NCBI RefSeq assembly: GCF_009766005.1
Contig: NZ_LMUK01000053.1
Span: 7,325-63,143 of the forward strand
Direction of reading: 5' to 3'
From: Bradyrhizobium sp. S69
GTDB taxonomy: Bacteria > Pseudomonadota > Alphaproteobacteria > Rhizobiales > Xanthobacteraceae
Length of the DNA stretch: 55,819 nt
Below the pieces are notes generated by a model. That model was not told the DNA's origin, searched no databases, and saw nothing but the letters and a program-made list of their open reading frames with translations. The translations under genes and the position numbers were made by a program. Of the stretch, positions 8,247-17,120 are shown one piece after another (the stretch's first letter is position 1; every line of letters begins with the position of its first letter).

Positions 8247-9545
8247 ATGCACATGGACGCAACGCCGCGCGTTACCGAATTCGAAGCCGACGTGCTCTCC
8301 CGAATCACCGAAGAGCGATGGCTCGCGCTGGCGACCGAATTGATCGCCACCGGCCAGCCTCGTTCCGGCAATCCGCTCGATCCCGATCTGCCGCCGGCAG
8401 AGGAGGAAGCCATCTCCATGCTGGTCGCCGGCAAGCTGGAGGCGCTCGGCATGAGCGTGTCAAAGCACGCCGCCCAGCCGCACCGGCCCAATATCGTCGG
8501 CGTGTTGAAGGGCCGCGAGGGAGCACCGTCGCTGATCCTCAACGATCATCTCGACACCTATCCGGTCGTGGAGCCGCACAAATGGCACATGACCAACTTC
8601 GATCCCTTCAACGCCACCCGGCACGGCGATCTCCTGTTCGCCCGCGGCACATCCGATACCCGCGGCAACCTCGCCGCGTCGCTGCTCGCGGTGCAGGCCC
8701 TGGTCGAGGCCGGTGTCGTGCTCGATGGCACCTTGATCTGTTGTTACACCGTCGACGAGGAGCGCAACGGCACCGAGGGCTCGATCTATATGCTGCAACA
8801 GGTCGGCCTGACCGCCGACTACGAGATCACGGCGGAACCGACCGCGTGGGGCGATACGTCCGGCGACTGGGGCATGAATCTGTCGGTTGCCAATTCGGGG
8901 CACTGCCTGATCGAGATCACGGTCGACGGCGCCAAGTCGCATATCTGGCGCCCTGACATCAGCGTCAATGCCATCGTGGAAGCCGGCAAGCTGCTGCCGA
9001 AGCTCGAGGCGATGGCATTCACCCACGTACCGGCGAAGTTCATGGGACATACGCCGCCTTGCTGTTCGGTGGTGCGTATTCGCGGCGGACTGCCGGGCGA
9101 GATGCAGTTTTCGCCGGATGCCTGCACCATCACGCTTGCGGTGGTCGGCATCGTGCCCGGCATGACGCTGGCGAGCGTCATCTCCGACATCGAGCAAACC
9201 GCGCGCAACACCTTTGCCGGCGTCAACACCATCGGTTTTTCGGTGCGGCAGGTGCCGGGCTCGCTGTTCGTCAATGCCACCGAGCCGGTGCCGGTCGATC
9301 AGGAACCGTGCACGTCGTTGCGCGCGGTCTACCGCAGGCTGATGGGGCGCGAGCCGGGCGTCAACCGCAAGAACGCATTCAACGACACCATTCGCTTCCG
9401 GGAAGCCGGCATCAACGCGGTGACTTTCGGACCCGGCGAAGACGGCTGGGCGGTCGACAACGAATCGATTTCGATCACCAAGGCGGTGATGGCGACGCGG
9501 ATCTATGCGCTGACCATCATGCAAATTCTGGGCGTCCGGACATGA
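8247..9545 (+). CDS. M20-family metallo-amidohydrolase (ArgE/DapE/carboxypeptidase type)
   Basis: A 432-residue cytosolic di-zinc hydrolase of the M20 family. Metal-site motifs are LILNDHLDTYPV (His and Asp), FARGTSDTRGNLAA (bridging Asp region) and TVDEERNGTEGS (catalytic Glu-Glu). The family removes acyl, carbamoyl or amino-acid groups from amide nitrogen. The stop overlaps the following ABC permease start by ATGA, so hydrolase and transporter are coupled. An amidase gene lies in the same run, suggesting uptake and stepwise cleavage of an amide or carbamoyl compound. The start may be ATG 8247 or 8253; a TTG at 8193 is less likely. Confidence 0.85.
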   Translation: MHMDATPRVTEFEADVLSRITEERWLALATELIATGQPRSGNPLDPDLPPAEEEAISMLVAGKLEALGMSVSKHAAQPHRPNIVGVLKGREGAPSLILNDHLDTYPVVEPHKWHMTNFDPFNATRHGDLLFARGTSDTRGNLAASLLAVQALVEAGVVLDGTLICCYTVDEERNGTEGSIYMLQQVGLTADYEITAEPTAWGDTSGDWGMNLSVANSGHCLIEITVDGAKSHIWRPDISVNAIVEAGKLLPKLEAMAFTHVPAKFMGHTPPCCSVVRIRGGLPGEMQFSPDACTITLAVVGIVPGMTLASVISDIEQTARNTFAGVNTIGFSVRQVPGSLFVNATEPVPVDQEPCTSLRAVYRRLMGREPGVNRKNAFNDTIRFREAGINAVTFGPGEDGWAVDNESISITKAVMATRIYALTIMQILGVRT

Positions 9546-10390
9546 GCGGCGATGGCGGGCAGATCGCCGTTCCGATGACGCCGAGCGTGAGCGGAAACCT
9601 GCGGCCGCTACGAATGCCAAAGATCTCTCGGTCATTTTTGCTGTCGTCGCTGTCGATTGCCATCCTGCTTGGCGCCTGGATGCTGGTGACCGAGATGGGC
9701 TGGGCCAATGAGTTGTTCCTGCCGAAACCGCAAGCGGTGTGGGCGGCCTTCGTCAAGACGCTGACCAAGGGCTATCAGGGCTCGACGTTGCTCGAGCACG
9801 TCGGCGCCAGCCTGTACCGGGTCCTGGTATCGTTCGCGCTGGCGTGCCTTGTCGGCATTCCGCTCGGCGTGCTGATGGGGGTATCACGGGATGCGCGCGC
9901 CCTGCTCAATCCTCTGATCGAGTTTTATCGGCCGCTGCCGCCGCTCGGTCTCTACACGCTTCTGGTGATGTGGCTTGGCATCGGTGAGGCATCCAAGCTG
10001 TCGCTGCTGTTTCTGGCCGGCCTTCCCGGCATCGTCATTTCGACCATCCAGGCGGTCTCCTCCATCGATCCGGTCTATGTGCGTGCCGCGCGCACGCTCG
10101 GCGCCACGCGCCGCGCCCTGATTTTCGAGATCTATCTGCCCGCGGCCGGGCCGCAAATCCTTTCGGGAATGCGGCTCTCGCTCGGCTTCATCTACACCGT
10201 GCTAGTGGCCGCCGAGATCGTCGCGGCATCGGCCGGGATCGGCTGGATGATCTGGGATGCGGCCAAGTTTCTTTTATCCGACATCGTGATCATGGGCCTG
10301 ATCGTGCTGGGGCTTACCGGCGTCGCACTTGATTTCACCATGCGCCTGATCGGCCGATTGCTGATGCCATGGACGCAATTGTCGCGCTGA
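9542..10390 (+). CDS. ABC transporter permease (nitrate/sulfonate/taurine type)
   Basis: A 282-residue inner-membrane permease with six predicted membrane segments. The EAA-type cytoplasmic loop is seen at VYVRAARTLGATRRALIFEIYLP, the usual contact for the ATPase. The overall pattern (LPKPQAVWAAF, PLIEFYRPLPPLGLYTLLVMWLGIGEASK) is that of SsuC/TauC relatives. It begins with an ATGA overlap at the M20 gene and is followed 74 bases later by the matching binding protein. No ATP-binding subunit is encoded in this run, so it must borrow one from elsewhere. Confidence 0.9.
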   Translation: MSGDGGQIAVPMTPSVSGNLRPLRMPKISRSFLLSSLSIAILLGAWMLVTEMGWANELFLPKPQAVWAAFVKTLTKGYQGSTLLEHVGASLYRVLVSFALACLVGIPLGVLMGVSRDARALLNPLIEFYRPLPPLGLYTLLVMWLGIGEASKLSLLFLAGLPGIVISTIQAVSSIDPVYVRAARTLGATRRALIFEIYLPAAGPQILSGMRLSLGFIYTVLVAAEIVAASAGIGWMIWDAAKFLLSDIVIMGLIVLGLTGVALDFTMRLIGRLLMPWTQLSR

Positions 10391-10464
10391 TAAGGAGCCG
10401 CGGCGCGCGAGACGGGACGCGCCCGGCAAGAACACCAGTCCCCGCCACCGCAGGAGAGCACGAT

Positions 10465-11472
10465 ATGCTGAAATGGATCGCTTCACTCGCTGCCGTCACC
10501 ATCGCCCTGACCACCCTCGCCTATGGCGCTGACAAACCGGACAAGATCACGATCGGCTATCTCAATCTGGTCAATGCCCAACTCGTCACCAAGCATCTCG
10601 GCCTGATCGCCAAGGAGATGCCCGGCGTCGACATCAAATATGTCAAAATCGGTGGCGGCGGCGACATGCTGCGTGCGATCGCCGGCAACGATGTCGATTT
10701 CGGCGGTCTCGGCAATCCGCCGGCGGCGATCGGGGTGACGCGTGGCCTGCCGATCAAGGGAATCATGGTGATCAACATGCTGGACACGGTTGAGGCGATG
10801 GTGGTTCGCACCTCCGCGAACATCAAGTCGCTGAGAGACCTCAAGGGCAAGACCGTGGCCGCACCGTTCGGTTCGACCACACACTATCTGCTGCTGCAGG
10901 CGCTCAAAGACGACGGCGTCGATCCCGCCTCAATCAAGATTCTCGACCTCGCACCCTCCGATATCGCCGCCGCCTGGCTACGCGGCGATCTGGACGCCGC
11001 CTGGTTCTGGGAGCCCAATCTGGACAAGGCTGTCAAGAATGACGGACATATCTTCATGACCTCGGGCATGATGGGAAAACGCGGCTACCCGACCTGGGAC
11101 ATTGGCGTGGTCATGAACGCATTCGCGGCGAAATATCCGGACTACGTCGAAAAATTCGTCAAAGCCGAATGCGACGGCATCGACTTCTGGCTGAACAATC
11201 CGGCCAAGACCGCGGAGATCATCGCCGAGGAGCTGACATTGCCGCTCGCCGACGCCACCCGCATGATGAACGGGACCGCAATGGTGCCCTGCGATCGGCA
11301 ACTGACCGCGCAATATCTCGGCACGTCCTCGGCCAAGGGTCAGTTCGTCGACACGCTGGTCGCCACCGCCGATTTCCTGGTCGGGCAGGATCGATTGCCG
11401 AAGCTGTTGCCCCGCGACAATTTCGATGCCTTCGTCACGCCATCCTATATCGAGAAGGCTGTCGGCAAATGA
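10465..11472 (+). CDS. ABC transporter substrate-binding protein (TauA/SsuA type)
   Basis: A 335-residue periplasmic binding protein. The N-terminus MLKWIASLAAVTIALTTLAYG is a signal peptide likely cleaved before ADKPDKITIGYL. The following KITIGYLNLVNAQLVTKHLG, KIGGGGDMLRAIAGNDVDFGGLGNP and LKGKTVAAPFGSTTHYLL segments are typical of NMT1/TauA-like proteins that bind taurine, sulfonates, nitrate or thiamine precursors. The start has a clear CAGGAGAG site. It belongs with the adjacent permease; the ligand is unknown but probably an amide or carbamoyl compound given the flanking hydrolases. Confidence 0.9.
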   Translation: MLKWIASLAAVTIALTTLAYGADKPDKITIGYLNLVNAQLVTKHLGLIAKEMPGVDIKYVKIGGGGDMLRAIAGNDVDFGGLGNPPAAIGVTRGLPIKGIMVINMLDTVEAMVVRTSANIKSLRDLKGKTVAAPFGSTTHYLLLQALKDDGVDPASIKILDLAPSDIAAAWLRGDLDAAWFWEPNLDKAVKNDGHIFMTSGMMGKRGYPTWDIGVVMNAFAAKYPDYVEKFVKAECDGIDFWLNNPAKTAEIIAEELTLPLADATRMMNGTAMVPCDRQLTAQYLGTSSAKGQFVDTLVATADFLVGQDRLPKLLPRDNFDAFVTPSYIEKAVGK

Positions 11473-11532
11473 TCACCCAGCGCTCCCCTTTTCGTACCGA
11501 TCCATCGGCGCCCGCCACCGTCAAAGGCTGAC

Positions 11533-12882
11533 ATGAATATCTCGCCGTGTTTTCTACGGACAGCCTATCGCGATGCAGGGCTAAAACCCTCCGAGGTGAT
11601 GGCGCACGTGCTATCGCGGCTGTCGGATGCCGATCAGAGCGGCGTCTGGATATCCACCGTCGATCCGGATTCGGCGATGGCCGCCGCACGCGCCCTCGAC
11701 CGGCGCATCGCCGACATTGAGGCGTTGCCGCTCTATGGTCTGGTGTTTTCGGTCAAGGATTGCATCGACGTCGCGGACGAGCCGACGACGTCGGCCTGTC
11801 CTGAATTCCGCTACATCGCCAAAGCCACGAGCCCGGTGGTTGCCGATGCGATCGCGGCAGGTGCGCTCTATGTCGGCAAGACCAATATGGACCAGTTCGC
11901 GACCGGCCTCGTCGGCGTGCGTTCGCCGTACGGCATTGCCCGAAATCCGCATAATCCAGACTATATTCCCGGCGGATCGAGTTCGGGCGCCGCCGTCTCG
12001 GTCGCCACCGGCACGTCGTCGTTCGGCTTTGGGACCGACACCGGCGGGTCCGGGCGGGTGCCGGCGTCCTACTGCGGCGTCACCGGCTTCAAGCCGGCAC
12101 CGGGCGCCTTCAGCCAACGCGGCATGGTCTATGCTTGCCGCAGCTTCGATACCATCTCGCTCTATACTGCCACGCCGCGCGACGCCTACGATATCTATCG
12201 GGTGCTGGCCCGTCCCGATCCACTGGATTTCTTTTCGCCTGTGGACTTTGCCGGGTGGCACGATGGCGCCTCTGCCGCGCAGCCCTGGTGCCTCGCGACA
12301 CCACAGGCCGAACATTTGAAGTTCTTCGGCAACAGCGAGACCGAGGCGCTGTTTGCCAATGCGCTGCAACGGTTCTCGGCCTTGGGAGCCACGCTTGCAC
12401 CGATCGACTTCACGCCGTTTACGTCGATCAACGATTTGATGTTCTTCGGACCGTTTCTGGCCGAGCGCGATGTCTCGGTCGGCGCCTTCCTGGACGCCCA
12501 TCCGGATGCCGGCATCAAGCTGGTGCGAGATCTGATCATCGGCAGCCGCCGGCACAGCGCCGCCGACGCCTACCGAGCCCTCTATCAGGTCAAGCAAGTG
12601 CAGCGGTCGCTGCAAGCGTTCTGGCAAAGCCATGACGCCCTGGTGGTGCCGACGGTAGGCACCGTCTTGACCGTCGAGGAGGTCGCACGCGATCCGCTGG
12701 GGCCTAATTTCAACAACGGATACTACACCAACTTCGCCAACCCGCTTGGTCTGGCCGCTATCGCTGTTCCCAACGCGGTTACCCGGGCCGGCGTGCCCTA
12801 CGGCATTACGGTGCTGGCGCCGCCCGGCCGCGAAGCCGCGCTGACCGGGCTTGCCGAGGCATTCCTGCGCAGCGCCGGCTGA
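11533..12882 (+). CDS. Amidase-signature hydrolase (AtzF/allophanate hydrolase-like)
   Basis: A 449-residue amidase-signature enzyme with a Ser-cisSer-Lys triad: VFSVKDCIDV holds the Lys, PGGSSSGAAVSVATG the cis-Ser, and FGFGTDTGGSGRVPAS the nucleophilic Ser. The pattern PNFNNGYYTNFANPLGLAAIAVP and overall length resemble the amidase half of allophanate hydrolase (AtzF, about 600 residues), but the C-terminal domain of that enzyme is absent. It lies 60 bases after the binding protein and is likely the last gene of the uptake/hydrolysis operon, perhaps releasing ammonia from the imported compound. Confidence 0.85.
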   Translation: MNISPCFLRTAYRDAGLKPSEVMAHVLSRLSDADQSGVWISTVDPDSAMAAARALDRRIADIEALPLYGLVFSVKDCIDVADEPTTSACPEFRYIAKATSPVVADAIAAGALYVGKTNMDQFATGLVGVRSPYGIARNPHNPDYIPGGSSSGAAVSVATGTSSFGFGTDTGGSGRVPASYCGVTGFKPAPGAFSQRGMVYACRSFDTISLYTATPRDAYDIYRVLARPDPLDFFSPVDFAGWHDGASAAQPWCLATPQAEHLKFFGNSETEALFANALQRFSALGATLAPIDFTPFTSINDLMFFGPFLAERDVSVGAFLDAHPDAGIKLVRDLIIGSRRHSAADAYRALYQVKQVQRSLQAFWQSHDALVVPTVGTVLTVEEVARDPLGPNFNNGYYTNFANPLGLAAIAVPNAVTRAGVPYGITVLAPPGREAALTGLAEAFLRSAG

Positions 12883-12966
12883 GAAACCTGCCCATCATTG
12901 CAATAGACGCCGGTACCCCGTAGCTTTTCCCGCAACGCGCCGGTTTCGACAATTGCAGTAGGACGC

Positions 12967-13716
12967 ATGGTTTCAGGCGACTTGGATTCACGCGACTTGG
13001 ATTCACGCGACTTGGCCGCTGACAGCATCGCTGGCGCCGATCGGCGCGAGGCCGCAGCCGATCGCTATCTACTCAAAGCCCTGCAAAAGCCCGACCTCGA
13101 TCTGGTGATGGCGACCGGCAAGGTCGTGCTCTACCAGAATCGCGAGTATCTGTTGCGTCAGGGCGAAATCGGCGACGGCATCCATATCATTCTCAGCGGC
13201 GTGGTCGAGAGTACGTATTGCGGGCCGCAGGGACGCGAGCTGATGCTGTCGACGTGGCAGAGCGGCGACTTCGTCGGAGCCCCCTATGTGCTCGGCAACC
13301 ATCGTCACAGTTGGTCGGCGCGAGCCGTCGGCCGCGTCGAGGCGCAACATCTCGACCAGAAGGCGATCCGCGCTCTGATCGCGCAGTCGCCGGGCTTTGC
13401 CATCGCCCTGATCGAATGCCTGGGGTTCAAGGGCGAGACCTATTCGACGCTCGCCCAAACCCTGGGCGGCCAGAAAGTGGCGGAACGTCTGATGTTGTTG
13501 TTGGTCAAGCTCAGCGAAAATGCGGCACTGGCCGACGACGGTTCGGTCCAGCTTGGCCGCATTACGCAGGCAAACCTGGCACGGATGATCGGCGCCACGC
13601 GTCAATCGATCAGCTTGGTGCTGGGCAGGCTTCAGGACGAAGGCATCATATCGACGTGGCCGACCAAGATGGTCGTCAACGATCTCCCGGCGTTGCGCCG
13701 CCAACTCGACGATTGA
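12967..13716 (+). CDS. Crp/Fnr-family transcriptional regulator
   Basis: A 249-residue regulator with an N-terminal cyclic-nucleotide-binding-like domain (LLRQGEIGDGIHIILSGVVE is its core) and a C-terminal winged helix with the recognition helix in LARMIGATRQSISLVLGRLQDEGII. The cluster of four cysteines that binds the Fnr iron-sulfur cluster is missing, so oxygen sensing by that route is unlikely. The first 15 codons contain a 15-base tandem repeat (12977-13015) giving DLDSR twice, an apparent repeat expansion. It follows the amidase by 84 bases in the same direction and is a candidate regulator of that operon. Confidence 0.88.
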   Translation: MVSGDLDSRDLDSRDLAADSIAGADRREAAADRYLLKALQKPDLDLVMATGKVVLYQNREYLLRQGEIGDGIHIILSGVVESTYCGPQGRELMLSTWQSGDFVGAPYVLGNHRHSWSARAVGRVEAQHLDQKAIRALIAQSPGFAIALIECLGFKGETYSTLAQTLGGQKVAERLMLLLVKLSENAALADDGSVQLGRITQANLARMIGATRQSISLVLGRLQDEGIISTWPTKMVVNDLPALRRQLDD

Positions 13717-13726
13717 CCACGAGGCC

Positions 13727-14959
13727 CTATCGCGCCGCTACCAATGGCGGCTCGCTCGGCCTGATCAGCGCGAACGCGACCTGGATGATGCCGCCGGCGA
13801 GACCGAGCGCGACACCGATCCGCCAGGCCATGTTGTAGGAGCCGAGCTGATCGTAGATCAGCCCGCCGCCATAGGCGCCGAGGAAACTGCCGAGCTGATG
13901 GCTCATGAAGGCAAGGCCCTGGATCATCGCCTGCCATTTCAGCCCGAACATTTCGGCAACCGCGCCCGCCACCAGGGGACCGACCCCCATCCACAGGAAA
14001 CCCATGATCGCGCCGAACAGCAAGGTCGAGGCCGGCGTCGCCGGCAGCATGAAATACCAGCCGAGCGCGATCGAGCGGAAGATGTAGATTCCTCCGAGCA
14101 GCGCCAGCTTGTTCCAGCGCTGGCCGGCCCAGCCGAAAAACAGGCTGCCCAGCACGTTGAAACCACCGATCATGCCCAGCGTCTGCGCGCTCAGCATCGG
14201 ATCGAGGCCGCAGATCGCGAGATAGGACGGCAGATGCGTGGTGAGAAAGACCAGTTGCATGCCGCAGACGAAATAGGCGCAGGTCATCACCACGAACGAG
14301 GCATTGCCGAACGCGAGCTTGACCGCGACGCCGGCCGAATTGTTGCCGATGTCGTCCGACGACGGCTTCGGCAGCGGAATCCGGTCGACCCCGCCGGCGA
14401 ACCAGGCTGCGGGGATCAGCGCCAGCGACAGAATGACAAAACCGGCGAGCCCGACGCGCCAGCCATAGCCTTCACTGAGGATCTGCCCGAGCGGCGCCGA
14501 CAACAGCGCGCCGAGCGATCCTGCGCCGGAAACCATGCCCATCACGGTGCTGCGTACGCTCGCGGGCACCGCGCGCGCCGCCACCGACATCGCGATCGCC
14601 GCCGCGGTGCAGGCCAGCGACACCCCGATCAGCAGGCCGCCGCCGAGCAGGACACCGACAAAGCCATGTGCACTCGCCATCAGCGACAGCCCGGCAATGT
14701 AAAACACCGCGCCCGCCACCATGATGGCGCGGAAACCGTAGCGCGCCGTCATCGCGCCGGCGATCGGCTGCAGAAAGCCCCAGGCGAGATTTTGGATGGC
14801 GATCGCCAGCGTGAAATCGGAAACCGATATTCCGATATCGTGGGTCAGCGGCTGCATGAAGATGCCGAGACTTTGCCGCAGACCCATGCTCAGCGTCAGC
14901 ATCAGGGACGCGCCGATCAGGATGGGAAGCGTGGGACGCAGCAGTTGCAGCAGGGGCAT
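13727..14959 (-). CDS. MFS transporter
   Basis: A 410-residue major facilitator protein with 12 predicted membrane segments, of the oxalate/formate-antiporter or CynX-like group (GLRQSLGIFMQPLTHDIGIS near the N-terminus). I start at ATG 14959, preceded by GGGAGAA; an upstream in-frame codon at 14989 lacks this. It is divergent from the TetR gene, with a perfect dyad between them, and is therefore the likely target of that repressor. The substrate is unknown; both drug efflux and metabolite uptake are possible. Confidence 0.88.
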   Translation of the reverse strand: MPLLQLLRPTLPILIGASLMLTLSMGLRQSLGIFMQPLTHDIGISVSDFTLAIAIQNLAWGFLQPIAGAMTARYGFRAIMVAGAVFYIAGLSLMASAHGFVGVLLGGGLLIGVSLACTAAAIAMSVAARAVPASVRSTVMGMVSGAGSLGALLSAPLGQILSEGYGWRVGLAGFVILSLALIPAAWFAGGVDRIPLPKPSSDDIGNNSAGVAVKLAFGNASFVVMTCAYFVCGMQLVFLTTHLPSYLAICGLDPMLSAQTLGMIGGFNVLGSLFFGWAGQRWNKLALLGGIYIFRSIALGWYFMLPATPASTLLFGAIMGFLWMGVGPLVAGAVAEMFGLKWQAMIQGLAFMSHQLGSFLGAYGGGLIYDQLGSYNMAWRIGVALGLAGGIIQVAFALIRPSEPPLVAAR

Positions 14960-15024
14960 GATTTTTGTTCTCCCTTCGGGCCGCGGCACGAAAGCCGCGT
15001 CCTGCGATTCCCGCCTGATTTGGT

Positions 15025-15042
15025 TACACAGACCTGTGTAAT
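15025..15042. promoter_or_regulatory. Probable TetR operator between MFS and TetR genes
   Basis: TTACACAGACCTGTGTAA is a perfect dyad of two 8-base arms with a two-base centre, in the 134-base region between the divergent MFS and TetR genes. Size and location are classical for a TetR-family operator acting on both genes. Confidence 0.75.
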
Positions 15043-15093
15043 TAGTCTATAAGGCGCTCCTGCTGTCAAGACCGAGGGATATCGCAGACACGC

Positions 15094-15702
15094 ATGGCAA
15101 CCCTGCCCCCCAAACCGGCGATGAAGGACCGAATCCTCGAAACCGCGGACAGGTTGTTCTATCTGCAGGGCATTCGCGCCATCGGCGTCGACACCATCGC
15201 GGCCGAAATCGGCATCAGCAAGCGCACGCTCTACAACCACTTCCCGTCAAAGGATGCGTTGATCGCGGCCTATCTGGAGCGCCGCTTCGTGCCGCCGCGC
15301 GCTTCCGACAAACCGCCCGCCGAACAGATTCTCGCAACCTTCGATGCGCTGGAGCGGCGTTTTGCAGCCAAAGATTTTCGCGGCTGCCCGTTCGTCAACG
15401 CGGTTGCCGAGCTGGGCCCTGCGGATCCGTCGGTCCGCCGGATCGCGATCGCGTTCAAGGAGAGCCGCCGCCTCTGGTTTCGCGACCTGCTGCACCAGCT
15501 TGGGGCCACTGACCCTGAAGCGCTCGCGACCCAGCTTGCCTTGCTGGTCGACGGCTCGATCGCCCAGGACCTCGTGCGCAACGATCCCGCGATGGCGCGG
15601 GCCGCAAAAGAAGCCGCGCGCGTGCTGCTGGCGAATGCGGGGGTCGTGCTCGACGAAAACGCGGCCGCGATTGCAAAGAAGCCACAACGCGCCGCGAAGT
15701 AG
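15094..15702 (+). CDS. TetR/AcrR-family transcriptional regulator
   Basis: A 202-residue repressor. The N-terminal helix-turn-helix is plain: ILETADRLFYLQGIRAIGVD, then IAAEIGISKRTLYNHFPSKDALI at about residues 30-52. The C-terminal ligand domain (RRFAAKDFRGCPFVNAVAELG) resembles the TetR group with a conserved GCPF motif, often found beside efflux pumps or reductases. It is divergent from the MFS gene and separated from it by a perfect dyad, so it probably represses both. The inducer is unknown. Confidence 0.92.
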   Translation: MATLPPKPAMKDRILETADRLFYLQGIRAIGVDTIAAEIGISKRTLYNHFPSKDALIAAYLERRFVPPRASDKPPAEQILATFDALERRFAAKDFRGCPFVNAVAELGPADPSVRRIAIAFKESRRLWFRDLLHQLGATDPEALATQLALLVDGSIAQDLVRNDPAMARAAKEAARVLLANAGVVLDENAAAIAKKPQRAAK

Positions 15703-15721
15703 CGCTCAAATTGGCCGTCAT

Positions 15722-15740
15722 CCCCCGGCTTGACCGGGGG
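15722..15740. repeat. Short palindromic intergenic repeat
   Basis: Two 7-base arms (cccccgg / ccggggg) around a five-base centre, within a longer stretch starting gccgtcat and continuing to gtattccagg, of a type seen in many Bradyrhizobium intergenic regions. It lies between the TetR and serine hydrolase genes. Confidence 0.55.
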
Positions 15741-15892
15741 ATCCAGTATTCCAGGGCGTTAGCGATTTCAATCGAGAAGTCGCCGCACCCATACGCCGTG
15801 GCCTTTCGACAGGGTGATGTGGTACCCACCTGCTGCCTTGAGCAACACGGGCAAGGCCGTAGCAGCGCACGGCCGGGATAAGGGAAACCACA

Positions 15893-17098
15893 ATGGAAGA
15901 CTTGAAAGTCACCACCAACGGTTACGACTTCAAACCGGCACACGCCGCCATGCAACGCTATGTCGACGGCGACCTGCTTGCCGGCATCTCGTCGGCGGTG
16001 CTGGTCGGCCGCGACCTCGTGGACGTCAATTGCGTTGGATGGGCCGACAAGGAGGCGCAGACGCCGTTGCGCGCCGACCACATCTTCCGCATCTTCTCCA
16101 ACACCAAGCTGATCACCGCCTGCGCGGCGTTGCTGCTGTTCGAGGAAGGCAAATTCCAGCTCGATGATCCGATCGAGACATTCATTCCGCAGCTTGCAAA
16201 CCGAAAGGTGCTGCGCCCCGGTGCAACCACGCTGGACGATACCGAGCCGGCCCAGCGCTCGATCACGATCCGTCATCTCCTGAGCCACAGCGCAGGGCTG
16301 AGCTACGGGCTGTTCGATCCCGGCAGTGTTATTTTCACCGCCTACAACGAGCGCAAAGTGCTCAACCCGGCGACGCCGCTGTCAGCCATGATCGACGCGC
16401 TGGCGGATCTTCCGCTGGTGTATCAGCCGGGAACGTCGTTTGAATATTCGGTCGCCATCGATGTGATCGCGCGGCTGGTCGAGGTCATCAGTGGCCAGCC
16501 ATTCGACACGTTCATTCAGTCCCGGATTCTTGAGCCGCTCGGCATGGTCGACACCGGCTTCGTGGTGCCGGAAAAGGATCGCGGCCGGTTCGTGGCGTAT
16601 TACGCCGGCGCCGACCTGATGGAGCCGATGAAGCCGGGGCTGACGCGGACCGACAACGCGCCCTATCCGGGGGCTTATCTGAAGCCGGTCCCACGGTTCA
16701 ACGGCGGCGGCGGCCTGGTTTCAACGCTGCCGGACATGGTGGCCTTGATCCGAAGCCTGCTGCCGGGCGGCCCGACCCTGCTGAAGCCAGAGACGCTTGC
16801 GTTGCTGACCAATAACCAATTGGCCGACGGGGTGTGGCTTCGTTTTGCCATGATGGGCGAACTCACGGGCAAGGCCTATGGGCTCGGCGGCGGCCTTATC
16901 CTGCAGCCCTCGCCGATCGATCATCCGGATTCGCAAGGCGAAATCTATTGGGGTGGCGTGGCCGGGACGCAATGGTGGATCTCGCCGAAGCGGAACATGG
17001 CCGGTGTCATGATGGCCCAGCGCCAGATGGCGTTCGTCCATCCATTCTCGTTCGAGTTCAAGCGGCTGGCGTATGAAGCGCTGAAGCAAGGGCGATAA
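15893..17098 (+). CDS. Serine hydrolase, beta-lactamase/esterase family (class C-like)
   Basis: A 401-residue enzyme of the beta-lactamase/EstB/PBP4-like family. The active-site SxxK is in RIFSNTKLIT, and the second motif is around YSVAIDVIARLVE, where the usual YxN has Val in place of Asn. No signal peptide is seen, suggesting a cytoplasmic esterase or transacylase rather than a beta-lactamase. ATG 15893 follows AAGGGAAA. It ends 22 bases from the convergent pleD. The true substrate is unknown. Confidence 0.82.
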   Translation: MEDLKVTTNGYDFKPAHAAMQRYVDGDLLAGISSAVLVGRDLVDVNCVGWADKEAQTPLRADHIFRIFSNTKLITACAALLLFEEGKFQLDDPIETFIPQLANRKVLRPGATTLDDTEPAQRSITIRHLLSHSAGLSYGLFDPGSVIFTAYNERKVLNPATPLSAMIDALADLPLVYQPGTSFEYSVAIDVIARLVEVISGQPFDTFIQSRILEPLGMVDTGFVVPEKDRGRFVAYYAGADLMEPMKPGLTRTDNAPYPGAYLKPVPRFNGGGGLVSTLPDMVALIRSLLPGGPTLLKPETLALLTNNQLADGVWLRFAMMGELTGKAYGLGGGLILQPSPIDHPDSQGEIYWGGVAGTQWWISPKRNMAGVMMAQRQMAFVHPFSFEFKRLAYEALKQGR

Positions 17099-17120
17099 GA
17101 CGATCTCGCGGGGGTCAACT

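Noticed and set aside
13898..15052. A 384-residue plus-strand frame opposite the MFS gene
   Set aside because: Composition is that of antisense GC-rich coding DNA; the MFS protein on the other strand is unmistakable.
15893..17098. A true beta-lactamase resistance gene
   Set aside because: It has the SxxK fold motif but no signal peptide and an altered YxN motif, so an intracellular esterase-like enzyme is more likely.
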